Assembly (NCBI GenBank): GCA_020437045.1
Contig: JAGQWV010000298.1
Span: 1-9,201 of the forward strand
Direction: 5' to 3'
Source of the DNA: Saprospiraceae bacterium
GTDB lineage: Bacteria > Bacteroidota > Bacteroidia > Chitinophagales > Saprospiraceae
DNA: 9,201 bases
Part shown: positions 1-5,998 of the stretch, in pieces
Numbering within the stretch: the first letter of the stretch is position 1
Layout of the letters: each line of letters begins with the position of its first letter
Notes under the pieces: generated by a model
Seen by the model: the letters and a program-made list of their open reading frames with translations, nothing else
Databases searched by the model: none
Told to the model about the DNA's origin: nothing
Made by a program: the position numbers and the translations under genes

Positions 1-81
1 ATATTGTTTTCTGATTCCATTATTATATGTTTTACTTATTTAATTCAGGCTCAAAAATACTCGAGTTGGTTATTGAAATAA

Positions 82-95
82 GTGATGAAGATCAC
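82..95. promoter_or_regulatory. CRP/FNR-like inverted repeat upstream of the usp gene
   Basis: The sequence reads GTGAT-GAAG-ATCAC, a perfect 5-bp dyad with a 4-nt spacer. Read another way it is GTGA-N6-TCAC, the core layout of CRP-type operators. It lies about 174 bp upstream of the chosen start of the universal stress protein gene. A second, slightly imperfect copy lies at 173-186. The Crp/Fnr-family link is inferred from layout only, since no regulator gene is in the window. Confidence 0.35.
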
Positions 96-172
96 GCATG
101 TATCGACATCAGGTGTATCCTAACGACCCTTGCCCTTATTGACACAGTATTAAATGATCATCATAATCAGAA

Positions 173-186
173 GTGATCGACATCAT
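173..186. promoter_or_regulatory. Second CRP/FNR-like dyad upstream of the usp gene
   Basis: The sequence GTGAT-CGAC-ATCAT has the same half-sites and spacing as the dyad at 82-95, with one mismatch in the right arm. A 9-mer, TCGACATCA, occurs both here (177-185) and at 103-111. The GTG at 173 is in frame with the stress-protein gene, but it sits in this dyad and would add a 32-residue extension unrelated to the Usp fold, so it is not taken as the start. Confidence 0.3.
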
Positions 187-268
187 TTACTTTGGCAGTC
201 AAACCAGATACCTTCAGAAAATTCTATTGCTTTTTCGCACCCTTATATTAATGATAAATGAGTTTGCT

Positions 269-1090
269 ATGAAAAAATTATTATTGGCAACAGATTTTTC
301 AGATGCCTGTAATCACGCATTGGATTATTCCATTTCACTCGTCCATGGCTCGGACCTCAAAATTGATTTAATTAATGTTTACGATATTCCAGTCGTTGTA
401 AGCAGCAGTATGCCAAGTCGGGCTATCGATGGTATCATGTATGAAAAGGCCAAAGCGGTAGAAAGCCATCTTCAGGAATTAAATGAAAAAATTCCGTTGG
501 AAAACAGGGGGCATTTTACAGCCATATATGGTTCCTATGCAGCGACAGAAATTGCAGAATTTGTGAAGAAGAAAAATCATGATTTAATAGTCATGGGATT
601 ACGGCAGAAATATGGATTACTTGATAAAATGATGGGAACCGTCACTGCGCATACCATCCAATTGTCTACCGTCCCTGTTTTGGCGATACCTAGTCAAGCA
701 ATATTTTCACCATACAGGAAAATACTATTTCCGACCGTACATTCCTCTTTGGAGGATATTTCGGAGACAGAAACTAAGGCAATCGTATGGTTACTTGCAT
801 TTGCTAAAAAATTTTTCAATCCCTCTATTCACATGCTTCATATTGAAAAAGATCAATCCAATGAATTGCTTGATGTGCGATATAAAGGGGGCAAAAAAGT
901 TAAATTAGATCTGGTAATTAGCCACGCAGAAACCATTGAAGATGGTATTATAAATTTCTATGAGAAAGAGCATGCAGAGCTCCTGGCTTTTTATAAACCA
1001 TATCGCTATTTCTGGGAACGATTGTACCACTCCAGTCTTATAAGAAAAGTGCTGTTCCATAGCCGGATTCCACTTTTGATCTTCAGATAG
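269..1090 (+). CDS. Two-domain universal stress protein (UspA family)
   Basis: This 273-residue cytoplasmic protein has two tandem Usp domains, the usual length for the double-domain form common in Bacteroidota. Domain 1 (about 1-141) opens with the typical beta-strand MKKLLLATDFSD and ends with the nucleotide-loop region at 109-141 (MGLRQKYGLLDKMMGT, then VPVLAIP). The canonical G-x2-G-x9-G-[ST] motif is only partly kept: G110, G116, G123 and T124 are present, but the second glycine of the GxxG pair is Q113. Domain 2 (about 146-273) starts PYRKILFPT and ends IRKVLFHSRIPLLIF with no glycine loop, so it is probably a non-ATP-binding half that serves dimerisation or sensing. Usp proteins support survival under starvation, redox or energy stress; the exact role cannot be read here. 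The ATG at 269 is chosen because the Usp fold begins exactly there. No Shine-Dalgarno is seen. The gene appears monocistronic, with two CRP/FNR-like dyads upstream. Confidence 0.9.
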   Translation: MKKLLLATDFSDACNHALDYSISLVHGSDLKIDLINVYDIPVVVSSSMPSRAIDGIMYEKAKAVESHLQELNEKIPLENRGHFTAIYGSYAATEIAEFVKKKNHDLIVMGLRQKYGLLDKMMGTVTAHTIQLSTVPVLAIPSQAIFSPYRKILFPTVHSSLEDISETETKAIVWLLAFAKKFFNPSIHMLHIEKDQSNELLDVRYKGGKKVKLDLVISHAETIEDGIINFYEKEHAELLAFYKPYRYFWERLYHSSLIRKVLFHSRIPLLIFR

Positions 1091-1170
1091 CGATAATACT
1101 GTTTCATCTCTCAGATGGGAATATCACTTCAATCATTGGCGTTGGAAATCGGCAAAATCTCCGGAGTGAA

Positions 1171-1186
1171 TTATTTGTACAAATAA
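1171..1186. promoter_or_regulatory. 16-bp perfect palindrome upstream of the PolX-N-like gene
   Basis: TTATTTGTACAAATAA is a perfect 16-bp palindrome ending 32 bp before the ATG at 1219. An 8-bp palindrome, CTCCGGAG, lies just before it at 1159-1166. The position and symmetry suit a binding site for a homodimeric repressor that would overlap the promoter. The AT-rich stretch up to 1206 includes TATATATA. No regulator can be assigned. Confidence 0.4.
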
Positions 1187-1218
1187 ATTGTTATTAATAT
1201 ATATAACACAGCCACATT

Positions 1219-2118
1219 ATGTTTGTGAGAAATCCGCTCAATGAAGGTATTTTCCAGCTGTTGAATCAGATCGCAGATTTGCTGGAACTACAAGAAGCCA
1301 GCACTTTTCGTATTACTGCCTACCGTAAAGCCGCTAAAGAAATTGCGGGTATGGGTGATGATTTGAAATCCCTGGCGCTCAAAAAAAATATTAAAAAACT
1401 GGAGGCTCTGCCATCCATTGGACACAGCATCGGAAACATTATTATTGATTATTATACGAATGGTCATAGCCAATATCTGAATAGATTACGGGGTGACGTG
1501 TCCTTTGAACATATCATTGAGAAGATACCGGGTTTGGGGCCTACTTTAGCCAAACGTATCACCCGGCAGCTCAATATCGACACCCTGGAGGAGTTAGAGC
1601 AAGCTGCCTATGATGGCAGACTGGCTCAAGTACCGGGATTCGGCGGTGCACGCCTGCATCTGGTCAGAATGGGGATCGAGGAAATGCTAAATCGAAAGAA
1701 GCAAACAAAATCCTGGCAATCAAGTTTTGAATTTGAATCAAGACTGGAAAGTCCGGGAATTCAGGTCTTATTGGAAATTGACCAGAAGTATCGAAATTTA
1801 GCAAACCAGGGAAAATTAAAAAACATTGCTCCCAAAAGATTTAATCCTAAAAACGAAGCATGGCTGCCGATATATCATACTGAAAAAAATGATTGGCATT
1901 TTACAGCTTTATATTCCAATACCATCAGGGCTCATCAACTAAACAAACAATATGATTGGGTAATTGTCTTCTACCAAAAAGACCAGGTGGAAGGTCAGGT
2001 GACTGTCGTGACTGAAACAAAAGGACCGTTAAAAGGAAAGCGCGTCGTAAGAGGTTGGGAAGAAGATTCTGAAAAATATTATTCTATGCCTTTATTATTG
2101 GAATCCCAGGCAGATTAG
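1219..2118 (+). CDS. Helix-hairpin-helix protein: PolX-type N-terminal DNA-binding module without polymerase, plus unrecognised C-terminal domain
   Basis: This is a 299-residue predicted cytoplasmic DNA-binding protein. Residues about 8-90 match the 8-kDa N-terminal domain of family-X DNA polymerases, with FRITAYRKAAKEIA at 30-43 and the hairpin LPSIGHSIGNII at 64-75. Residues about 97-157 hold two further HhH segments, IPGLGPTLAKRI (103-114) and VPGFGGARLHLV (138-149), like the polymerase fingers. The palm nucleotidyltransferase motif (GSxRR plus the Asp triad) and the PHP domain of bacterial PolX are both absent. Aligned with polymerase beta, the dRP-lyase lysines K68 and K72 fall on S70 and I74, so lyase activity is unlikely. 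Residues about 177-299 form a separate domain rich in aromatic and basic residues (RFNP, EAWLPIYHTE, DWHFTALYSNT, TVVTETKGPLKGKRVVRG). Similar HhH-plus-tail proteins are known in other bacteria, but I know no established function. The likely role is binding of gapped or branched DNA. The ATG at 1219 is the first good start. Confidence 0.8.
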   Translation: MFVRNPLNEGIFQLLNQIADLLELQEASTFRITAYRKAAKEIAGMGDDLKSLALKKNIKKLEALPSIGHSIGNIIIDYYTNGHSQYLNRLRGDVSFEHIIEKIPGLGPTLAKRITRQLNIDTLEELEQAAYDGRLAQVPGFGGARLHLVRMGIEEMLNRKKQTKSWQSSFEFESRLESPGIQVLLEIDQKYRNLANQGKLKNIAPKRFNPKNEAWLPIYHTEKNDWHFTALYSNTIRAHQLNKQYDWVIVFYQKDQVEGQVTVVTETKGPLKGKRVVRGWEEDSEKYYSMPLLLESQAD

Positions 2119-2130
2119 CAGCTTTGTTAG

Positions 2131-2385
2131 TTAAAAAATCATTGCCTGGAGAAGTAGTGCCAGAGCAATCCATTTGACATAATTCCAAAGGACCGGATAT
2201 TTTACAGAGATCATAATCAGACCTTCCACCACCAGAAGCACGGCGAGGGCGACAAACATTGTGAAAGCAAAATCAGTTTCCAAAGCTGAAGTCAGCCTTG
2301 CCAGCAAAAAAATAGACACCGTCATTAAGATGTAAAACTTCGTATTCCAACTTAATTCCCGCCGTAAATCATGTGTCGTTTTCAC
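2131..2385 (-). CDS. Small three-helix inner-membrane protein of unknown function
   Basis: This 84-residue protein has a short polar N-terminus (MKTTHDLRREL) and three hydrophobic stretches at about 17-31, 39-59 and 65-84. A single acidic residue, E54, lies inside the second stretch. I do not recognise the family; the size and topology loosely recall small phosphate-starvation-induced or PsiE-like membrane proteins, but no diagnostic motif is visible. The start is uncertain: GTG at 2385 is preferred because it gives a plausible MKTTHD opening, and a TTG at 2391 would add two residues. The gene starts 36 bp downstream of the receiver-domain gene on the same strand, so the two are probably co-transcribed. 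Its stop lies only 12 bp from that of the convergent PolX-N-like gene, with no terminator between. Confidence 0.65.
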   Translation of the reverse strand: MKTTHDLRRELSWNTKFYILMTVSIFLLARLTSALETDFAFTMFVALAVLLVVEGLIMISVKYPVLWNYVKWIALALLLQAMIF

Positions 2386-2391
2386 TATCAA

Positions 2392-2414
2392 ATAATTTTA
2401 ATTTATAAAATTAT
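2392..2414. repeat. AT-only 9-bp inverted repeat between receiver and membrane-protein genes
   Basis: ATAATTTTA (2392-2400) pairs with TAAAATTAT (2406-2414) around a 5-nt loop. It fills most of the gap between the two - strand genes and ends next to the start of the membrane-protein gene. All pairs are A-T, so as RNA it would be weak. It could be an operator, an attenuating stem near the start codon, or chance in AT-rich DNA. Confidence 0.25.
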
Positions 2415-2421
2415 CCACGTC

Positions 2422-2814
2422 CTATGATGCTGTTTTGAAGGACGGACGCCTGGACTTGAGTTGTCGCTCAACGGCATCGACCAACTGACCATATTCAAAT
2501 GGAATCGTCAAATAGGTATTTATAGCGCTGTCGATACTTCTCACGACCTCCTCTCCATCTATATTAGGAGTTAAGATGATGATCGGTATTGCGTTTGAAT
2601 TAGGTGAACAATGCACGGATTCTACTAGTTCATACCCTGACATGCCGGGCAGGTTGATATTGCATATGACGAGATCTGGCAAGATCGAAAACACCTTCTG
2701 AAGGCCCTCCAGGCCATCTAATGCAAACTCCACATTATAACCGGAAATCTCCAGGATTTCACCGATATTTTCCCGCATTTTCTCGTCCGCTTCAATCACC
2801 AAAACCACTTTCAT
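2422..2814 (-). CDS. Stand-alone degenerate response-regulator receiver domain (pseudo-receiver)
   Basis: This 130-residue protein consists only of a CheY-like receiver fold with no output domain. The framework is clear: beta1 MKVVLVIE, DLVICNINLPGMSGYEL (47-63) around the phosphorylation loop, IIILT (78-82), and the YLTIPF turn (101-106). However, the phospho-acceptor position is N52 (AAT codon; Asp in active receivers), the conserved Lys before Pro-Phe is I104 (ATT codon; normally TKPF), and the acidic pair is reduced to E8-A9. T82 of the switch is kept. It therefore should not be phosphorylated by the usual chemistry and probably acts through constitutive protein-protein contacts or a different signal. 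The ATG at 2814 is preceded by AGGTG four bases away, one of the few Shine-Dalgarno-like sequences here. A small membrane-protein gene follows 36 bp downstream in likely the same transcript. No histidine kinase is nearby. Confidence 0.9.
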   Translation of the reverse strand: MKVVLVIEADEKMRENIGEILEISGYNVEFALDGLEGLQKVFSILPDLVICNINLPGMSGYELVESVHCSPNSNAIPIIILTPNIDGEEVVRSIDSAINTYLTIPFEYGQLVDAVERQLKSRRPSFKTAS

Positions 2815-2836
2815 ATTTCACCTATTTTGCTTGGTT

Positions 2837-2856
2837 ACAAATCAAAATTAATTTGT
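2837..2856 (-). promoter_or_regulatory. Candidate Bacteroidota -7 box inside an inverted repeat, upstream of the receiver gene
   Basis: On the - strand TAATTTTG (2850 down to 2843) fits the Bacteroidota TAnnTTTG -7 consensus, 28 bp before the receiver-gene ATG. It is exactly the spacer of an inverted repeat, ACAAAT (2837-2842) and ATTTGT (2851-2856), a layout that would let a bound dimer block the promoter. No -33 TTTG at the usual 19-21 bp spacing is seen, so support is partial. Confidence 0.3.
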
Positions 2857-2985
2857 GAATCCGGAAAATGACTTGTATCAAACCGGGCACTGACACAAAT
2901 CAATGTATAAACGAACAGTCATGTCAGACCCCTCATTTTGTGGAGACAAATCATATGGTTCTATTGATAAAATTGAAAATAGAGC

Positions 2986-3007
2986 AGGCCGGTGTTTCCA
3001 CCAGCCT
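2986..3007 (-). terminator. Intrinsic terminator candidate of the YXWGXW gene
   Basis: In the RNA read from the - strand, AGGCTGGTG pairs with CACCGGCCT along nine positions, including one G-U wobble, across a GAAA (GNRA) tetraloop. The pairing is better on this strand than on the + strand, where the wobble becomes a C-A mismatch. The stem begins 16 bp after the stop of the YXWGXW gene. It is followed by GCTCTATTTTC and then AATTTTATC, which is U-rich but not an ideal U-tract. It would separate that gene from the receiver gene downstream. Confidence 0.55.
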
Positions 3008-3023
3008 ACTACCCCACAAGACC

Positions 3024-3359
3024 TCAATACCTCACAATTCGATAATAGCCCCTTCCCAGAGGAACTGCCAGGTACCTCCAGGGACGATAAAGATTATTAT
3101 ACCTCCATCTATTCCTGAAGAAATACGTGTTCTCATCAAATTTCCAATAACCAGGGGTCCATTTCCATTCCTCTGCTTTGCGCTTCCAGTTCCAGTGCCC
3201 GGAGATCCAAATATGGTATTCGCTGGGTTTTTCCGGACGGACTTCTTCAATTTTTTCAGGCCGCGGGGGCTTCACTGTCTTCGCTTGTAAATCATTAAAC
3301 AGTAGGCCACTGGTAAGCCCAAGCAAAACAAAGATTCCGCGATAAAGAATATTTTTCAT
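3024..3359 (-). CDS. Small secreted YXWGXW-repeat-type protein
   Basis: This 111-residue protein has a Sec signal peptide at about 1-26 (MKNILYRGIFVLLGLTSGLL, then FNDLQA before KTVKPP). A Pro/Lys/Glu-rich linker follows (27-46). Two W-rich motifs come next, HIWISGHWNWK (49-59) and EWKWTPGYWK (64-73), matching the W-x-x-G-x-W pattern of YXWGXW proteins. The tail (79-111) is strikingly aromatic and basic: 8 Arg, 7 Tyr, 2 Trp and 2 Phe in 33 residues. Such proteins are exported and of unknown function; envelope or periplasmic binding to an anionic or glycan surface is an inference. The ATG at 3359 is chosen because it starts the signal peptide; an in-frame ATG at 3365 and TTG at 3368 also exist. 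The gene is followed by a terminator-like hairpin and lies divergent from the BNR propeller gene. Confidence 0.75.
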   Translation of the reverse strand: MKNILYRGIFVLLGLTSGLLFNDLQAKTVKPPRPEKIEEVRPEKPSEYHIWISGHWNWKRKAEEWKWTPGYWKFDENTYFFRNRWRYNNLYRPWRYLAVPLGRGYYRIVRY

Positions 3360-3650
3360 GACCATCAATTTAAGATCGCCCTCATTTTCCGTTCATTTGA
3401 ATATGATCAGACTGGCGTGAAGAAAAAAAAGTGCATGAATTAAATAATGGTCACTGTATAAACATAGAAATTGCAGTATTGATATGCATTGATAACCAGC
3501 ACCAGGAATCTTTTGTTGCTCCAATACCCATAATGTCAATGACTTTATGAATACTTTAAAAAACCCGGTCTATTTTATTAAAAATATTAACTAAGATATT
3601 CCGAATACTCGCCTACAATTTATACATTGAATCAAAATTAATTGCAAAGA
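3360..3650. other. Divergent intergenic region between the YXWGXW and BNR genes
   Basis: No gene or RNA is recognisable in these 291 bp. They hold TTTATACAGTGA on the - strand (3462-3451), TTTATACATTGA on the + strand (3619-3630), a tandem ATTGATA pair with 10-bp period (3478-3484 and 3488-3494), and a long AT-rich stretch (about 3540-3600). Promoters for both flanking genes are expected here, but no full -33/-7 Bacteroidota pair could be identified. Confidence 0.5.
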
Positions 3651-4961
3651 ATGATGTCTAGGACTATACTCATTGTTTTATATACGTTAATCTCCCTGCT
3701 AAATTCAGTAAATGCGCAAATCAAAGATGGAATCCTCACCGACGATGGCGCCTGGTGCTGGTTTTCAGATCCACGGGCGATCATGACACACGATGGAATG
3801 GTGATGACGGGTTGGGTCAAGAAGGATGGATCTATTGAAGCTGCCGAATTTAATCCGGTTGATGGCTCTGTTGACACCAAAATACTTTATCCACAGTTAG
3901 AATATGATGACCATGACAATCCGGCCTTTGCCGAATTACCCGATGGGTCCATTATCGCCATGTATGCCTGGCACGGGTCAAAAAGAGGAATTATATGGCA
4001 AAAAACCGACCAAAGCGGTGAGGTAGGGACATTTTCTTCGCCAACGATTATCCGGCCAGGAATCGAAACACTATTGCCCCACTTTCCTCGGGAAACATTT
4101 ACGTATGCCAATCCCTATTATCTAAGTGACGAGAAAACGCTCTATAGTTTTGGAAGATGGATCGGATACAAACCTAATTGGATTAAATCAACAGACGGTG
4201 GCAATACCTGGGAAGATGAAAAAGTCATCATCAGCCGAAAGCCATTCGATCCAAACAATCGTCCTTATGTAAAATATATCAGTGACGGCAAATCAAGAAT
4301 TCATCTGGTTTTTACCGATGGCCATCCCCGGATAGAACCACTCAACAGCGTATATCATTGTTATTACGAAAATAATGCCTTCTGGAGATCAGATGGTTCA
4401 AAAATCTGTGATGCCGATGAATTACCCTTTGAAACGGAACAGGCTTCCGTCATCTATAAAGCTGATTCGGTGTCAGGAAGGGCCTGGCTCGCCGATATAG
4501 GTCTGGATGATGAAGGAACACCATATGTACTTTATACCCGGCACCCCAAGGAAACCGACCATAGGTATCACTATAGTTGGTATAATAATGCGGCCCAAAA
4601 GTGGGAAGACCATGAAATTTGCAAAGCAGGCAGATGGTTTCCCCAGACTCAACCAGGTAAGGAAGAAAGGGAACAGCATTATCATGGTAATTTAACGATT
4701 CACCCATCCAAACCCAATACGATCTATCTCAGCAGACAAATAAACGGGAAATTTGAAATCGAAAAGCGAATTACCTCCGACAAGGGTAAAACCTGGGAAG
4801 TCATACCCGTTACTCAAAATTCAATCTATGACCAGGTGAGACCATTTATTCCTAAGAATACGGGTCCTGATGATCCAACCATCATTTTATGGATGGAGAA
4901 TCATAGGTATATTCATTATACAGATTATGACACCAGTATCAGATATCAAATCGAACCTTAA
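3651..4961 (+). CDS. Secreted BNR_4-type beta-propeller protein, possible polysaccharide lyase or glycan-active enzyme
   Basis: This 436-residue protein has a signal peptide at about 1-22 (MMSRTILIVLYTLISLLNSV, cleavage before QIKDG). The mature protein shows marks of the BNR repeat-containing (BNR_4) family: GAWCWFSDPRAI (33-44), EYDDHDNPAFAELPDGS (84-100) and AMYAWHGS (103-110). There are also two Asp-box motifs, STDGGNTW (180-187) and TSDKGKTW (375-382), as in sialidase-like propellers. BNR_4-like propellers include ulvan lyases of families PL24/PL25, in which His and Tyr are catalytic; H88, H108 and several Tyr are candidates here, but activity and substrate cannot be assigned. It should act outside the cytoplasm, perhaps on rhamnose- or uronate-containing glycans. 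No SusC/SusD pair or other CAZyme flanks it, so it is not in a standard utilisation locus. ATG 3651 or 3654 may start it; a TTG at 3642 is less likely. The end is intact. Confidence 0.85.
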   Translation: MMSRTILIVLYTLISLLNSVNAQIKDGILTDDGAWCWFSDPRAIMTHDGMVMTGWVKKDGSIEAAEFNPVDGSVDTKILYPQLEYDDHDNPAFAELPDGSIIAMYAWHGSKRGIIWQKTDQSGEVGTFSSPTIIRPGIETLLPHFPRETFTYANPYYLSDEKTLYSFGRWIGYKPNWIKSTDGGNTWEDEKVIISRKPFDPNNRPYVKYISDGKSRIHLVFTDGHPRIEPLNSVYHCYYENNAFWRSDGSKICDADELPFETEQASVIYKADSVSGRAWLADIGLDDEGTPYVLYTRHPKETDHRYHYSWYNNAAQKWEDHEICKAGRWFPQTQPGKEEREQHYHGNLTIHPSKPNTIYLSRQINGKFEIEKRITSDKGKTWEVIPVTQNSIYDQVRPFIPKNTGPDDPTIILWMENHRYIHYTDYDTSIRYQIEP

Positions 4962-4965
4962 GGTT
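4954..4965. repeat. 12-bp palindrome across the BNR gene stop codon
   Basis: AACCTTAAGGTT is perfectly palindromic and contains the TAA stop at 4959-4961. With no loop bases it is a poor RNA hairpin and no T-tract follows, so it is not called a terminator. Its function is unknown and it may be chance. Confidence 0.2.
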
Positions 4966-5110
4966 TGGTATTTAGTATCATCATTCTGTAGAAGGGTCAT
5001 CATCATCAATTTTACATACCGGGATATTATCTTTCGGATTATATGGTAAGTAAATACGGATTCTTTAGTACCTGCTTCTATTCGTTAATAATGATCTAAA
5101 TCTCAGTCGA

Positions 5111-5998
5111 ATGAATAATTCTATTTTCAGTTTAGAAAATGTATTCAAAAATTGGGAAGAATCCATAATCCTGTATCTTCCCAAAGTACTACTTGCCATC
5201 ATTATTTTAGTACTGTTCTACCTCCTGGCCAAATTGGCCAAGGGAATAAAATTTTCTTTTTACAAGGGTTCAGTATCATCACACCGGGAGGTAGCCAAAA
5301 TCCTGTCTAGTGTCATCTATTTTTTCTTACTTCTTTCAGGTGTTTTCCTTGCACTGCAGGTCGCCGGATTGGAGAAGGTGCTTACCCACTTACTGGCTGG
5401 TGCGGGAATTGTTGGTATTATAGCAGGCTTTGCATTTAAAGATATTGCATCAAATCTTTTTGGTGGTTTACTTTTAAAATTTCAAAACCCTTTTAAAGAG
5501 GGAGACTGGGTGGGTATCGATGGAAATTATGGATATATAACCGATGTGGGTTGGATCACTACTACCATAAAAACCATACCAGGACAGGAAGTATTCGTAC
5601 CCAATCAGATAATTTATAGCGGCACCTTCACCAATTATTCGACCTGGGGTAAAAGAAGAATTATTTTGGAAAGCGGCGTCTCTTATGGTGACAATTTGGA
5701 GCATGTCAAAAACACAGCCCTTGATGAGGTAAAAAATATTGATGGAGTATTGGCAGAGGAGGGTATTGATTTTTACTTTACCGATATCGGTGGTTCTACC
5801 TATAATTTCATGTTGCGATTTTGGGTGAAATTTCAATCGAACGATGACTTTTGCAAAGGAATGGATCAGGCAATTATGCACCTTAAAAAAAGATTTGAAC
5901 AAGAAAATATTTCGATTGCCTATCCGGTTACCACCTTAGATTTAGGAGTAAAGGGTGGCGTAAATATTTTTGACAAAGAGATCGCAATAAAATCTTAG
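5111..5998 (+). CDS. MscS-family small-conductance mechanosensitive channel
   Basis: This 295-residue inner-membrane channel opens under membrane tension to release solutes in hypo-osmotic shock. It has the standard three-helix MscS layout: TM1 about 22-45, TM2 about 66-87, and the pore-lining TM3 about 91-124, with the Gly/Ala-rich stretch AGAGIVGIIAGFAFKDIASN (96-115) before the kink region. The cytoplasmic beta domain follows with NPFKEGDWVGIDGNYGYI (126-143), TTTIKTIPGQEVFVPNQII and FTNYS, all typical of the family. The alpha/beta domain ends with ISIAYPVTTLDL, like the C-terminal seven-strand barrel segment of MscS. Length is close to E. coli MscS (286 residues), so it is the minimal form with no extra domains. 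The ATG at 5111 has no Shine-Dalgarno. The gene stands alone; the upstream gene ends 149 bp away and the downstream gene converges. Confidence 0.92.
   Translation: MNNSIFSLENVFKNWEESIILYLPKVLLAIIILVLFYLLAKLAKGIKFSFYKGSVSSHREVAKILSSVIYFFLLLSGVFLALQVAGLEKVLTHLLAGAGIVGIIAGFAFKDIASNLFGGLLLKFQNPFKEGDWVGIDGNYGYITDVGWITTTIKTIPGQEVFVPNQIIYSGTFTNYSTWGKRRIILESGVSYGDNLEHVKNTALDEVKNIDGVLAEEGIDFYFTDIGGSTYNFMLRFWVKFQSNDDFCKGMDQAIMHLKKRFEQENISIAYPVTTLDLGVKGGVNIFDKEIAIKS

Noticed and set aside
173..268. GTG at 173 as the start of the stress protein
   Set aside because: The extra 32 residues have no Usp-like sequence, the codon sits in a CRP/FNR-like dyad, and the fold begins exactly at ATG 269.
1105..1117. 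Hairpin CATCT-CTC-AGATG after the stress-protein gene as a terminator
   Set aside because: Only 5 bp with no following T-tract; too weak to call.
2868..3290. Open frames on the + strand (140 and 71 codons) across 2868-3290
   Set aside because: They are largely antisense to the YXWGXW gene, which has a signal peptide and family motifs; their translations are Pro/Ile/Phe-rich with no recognisable pattern.
4977..5009. ATCATCAT-type short repeats downstream of the BNR gene
   Set aside because: Two short runs of simple trinucleotide sequence; not an array of any recognisable type.
5474..5902. 142-codon frame on the - strand inside the MscS gene
   Set aside because: It lies fully antisense to a clear MscS coding sequence and its translation has no family-like features.
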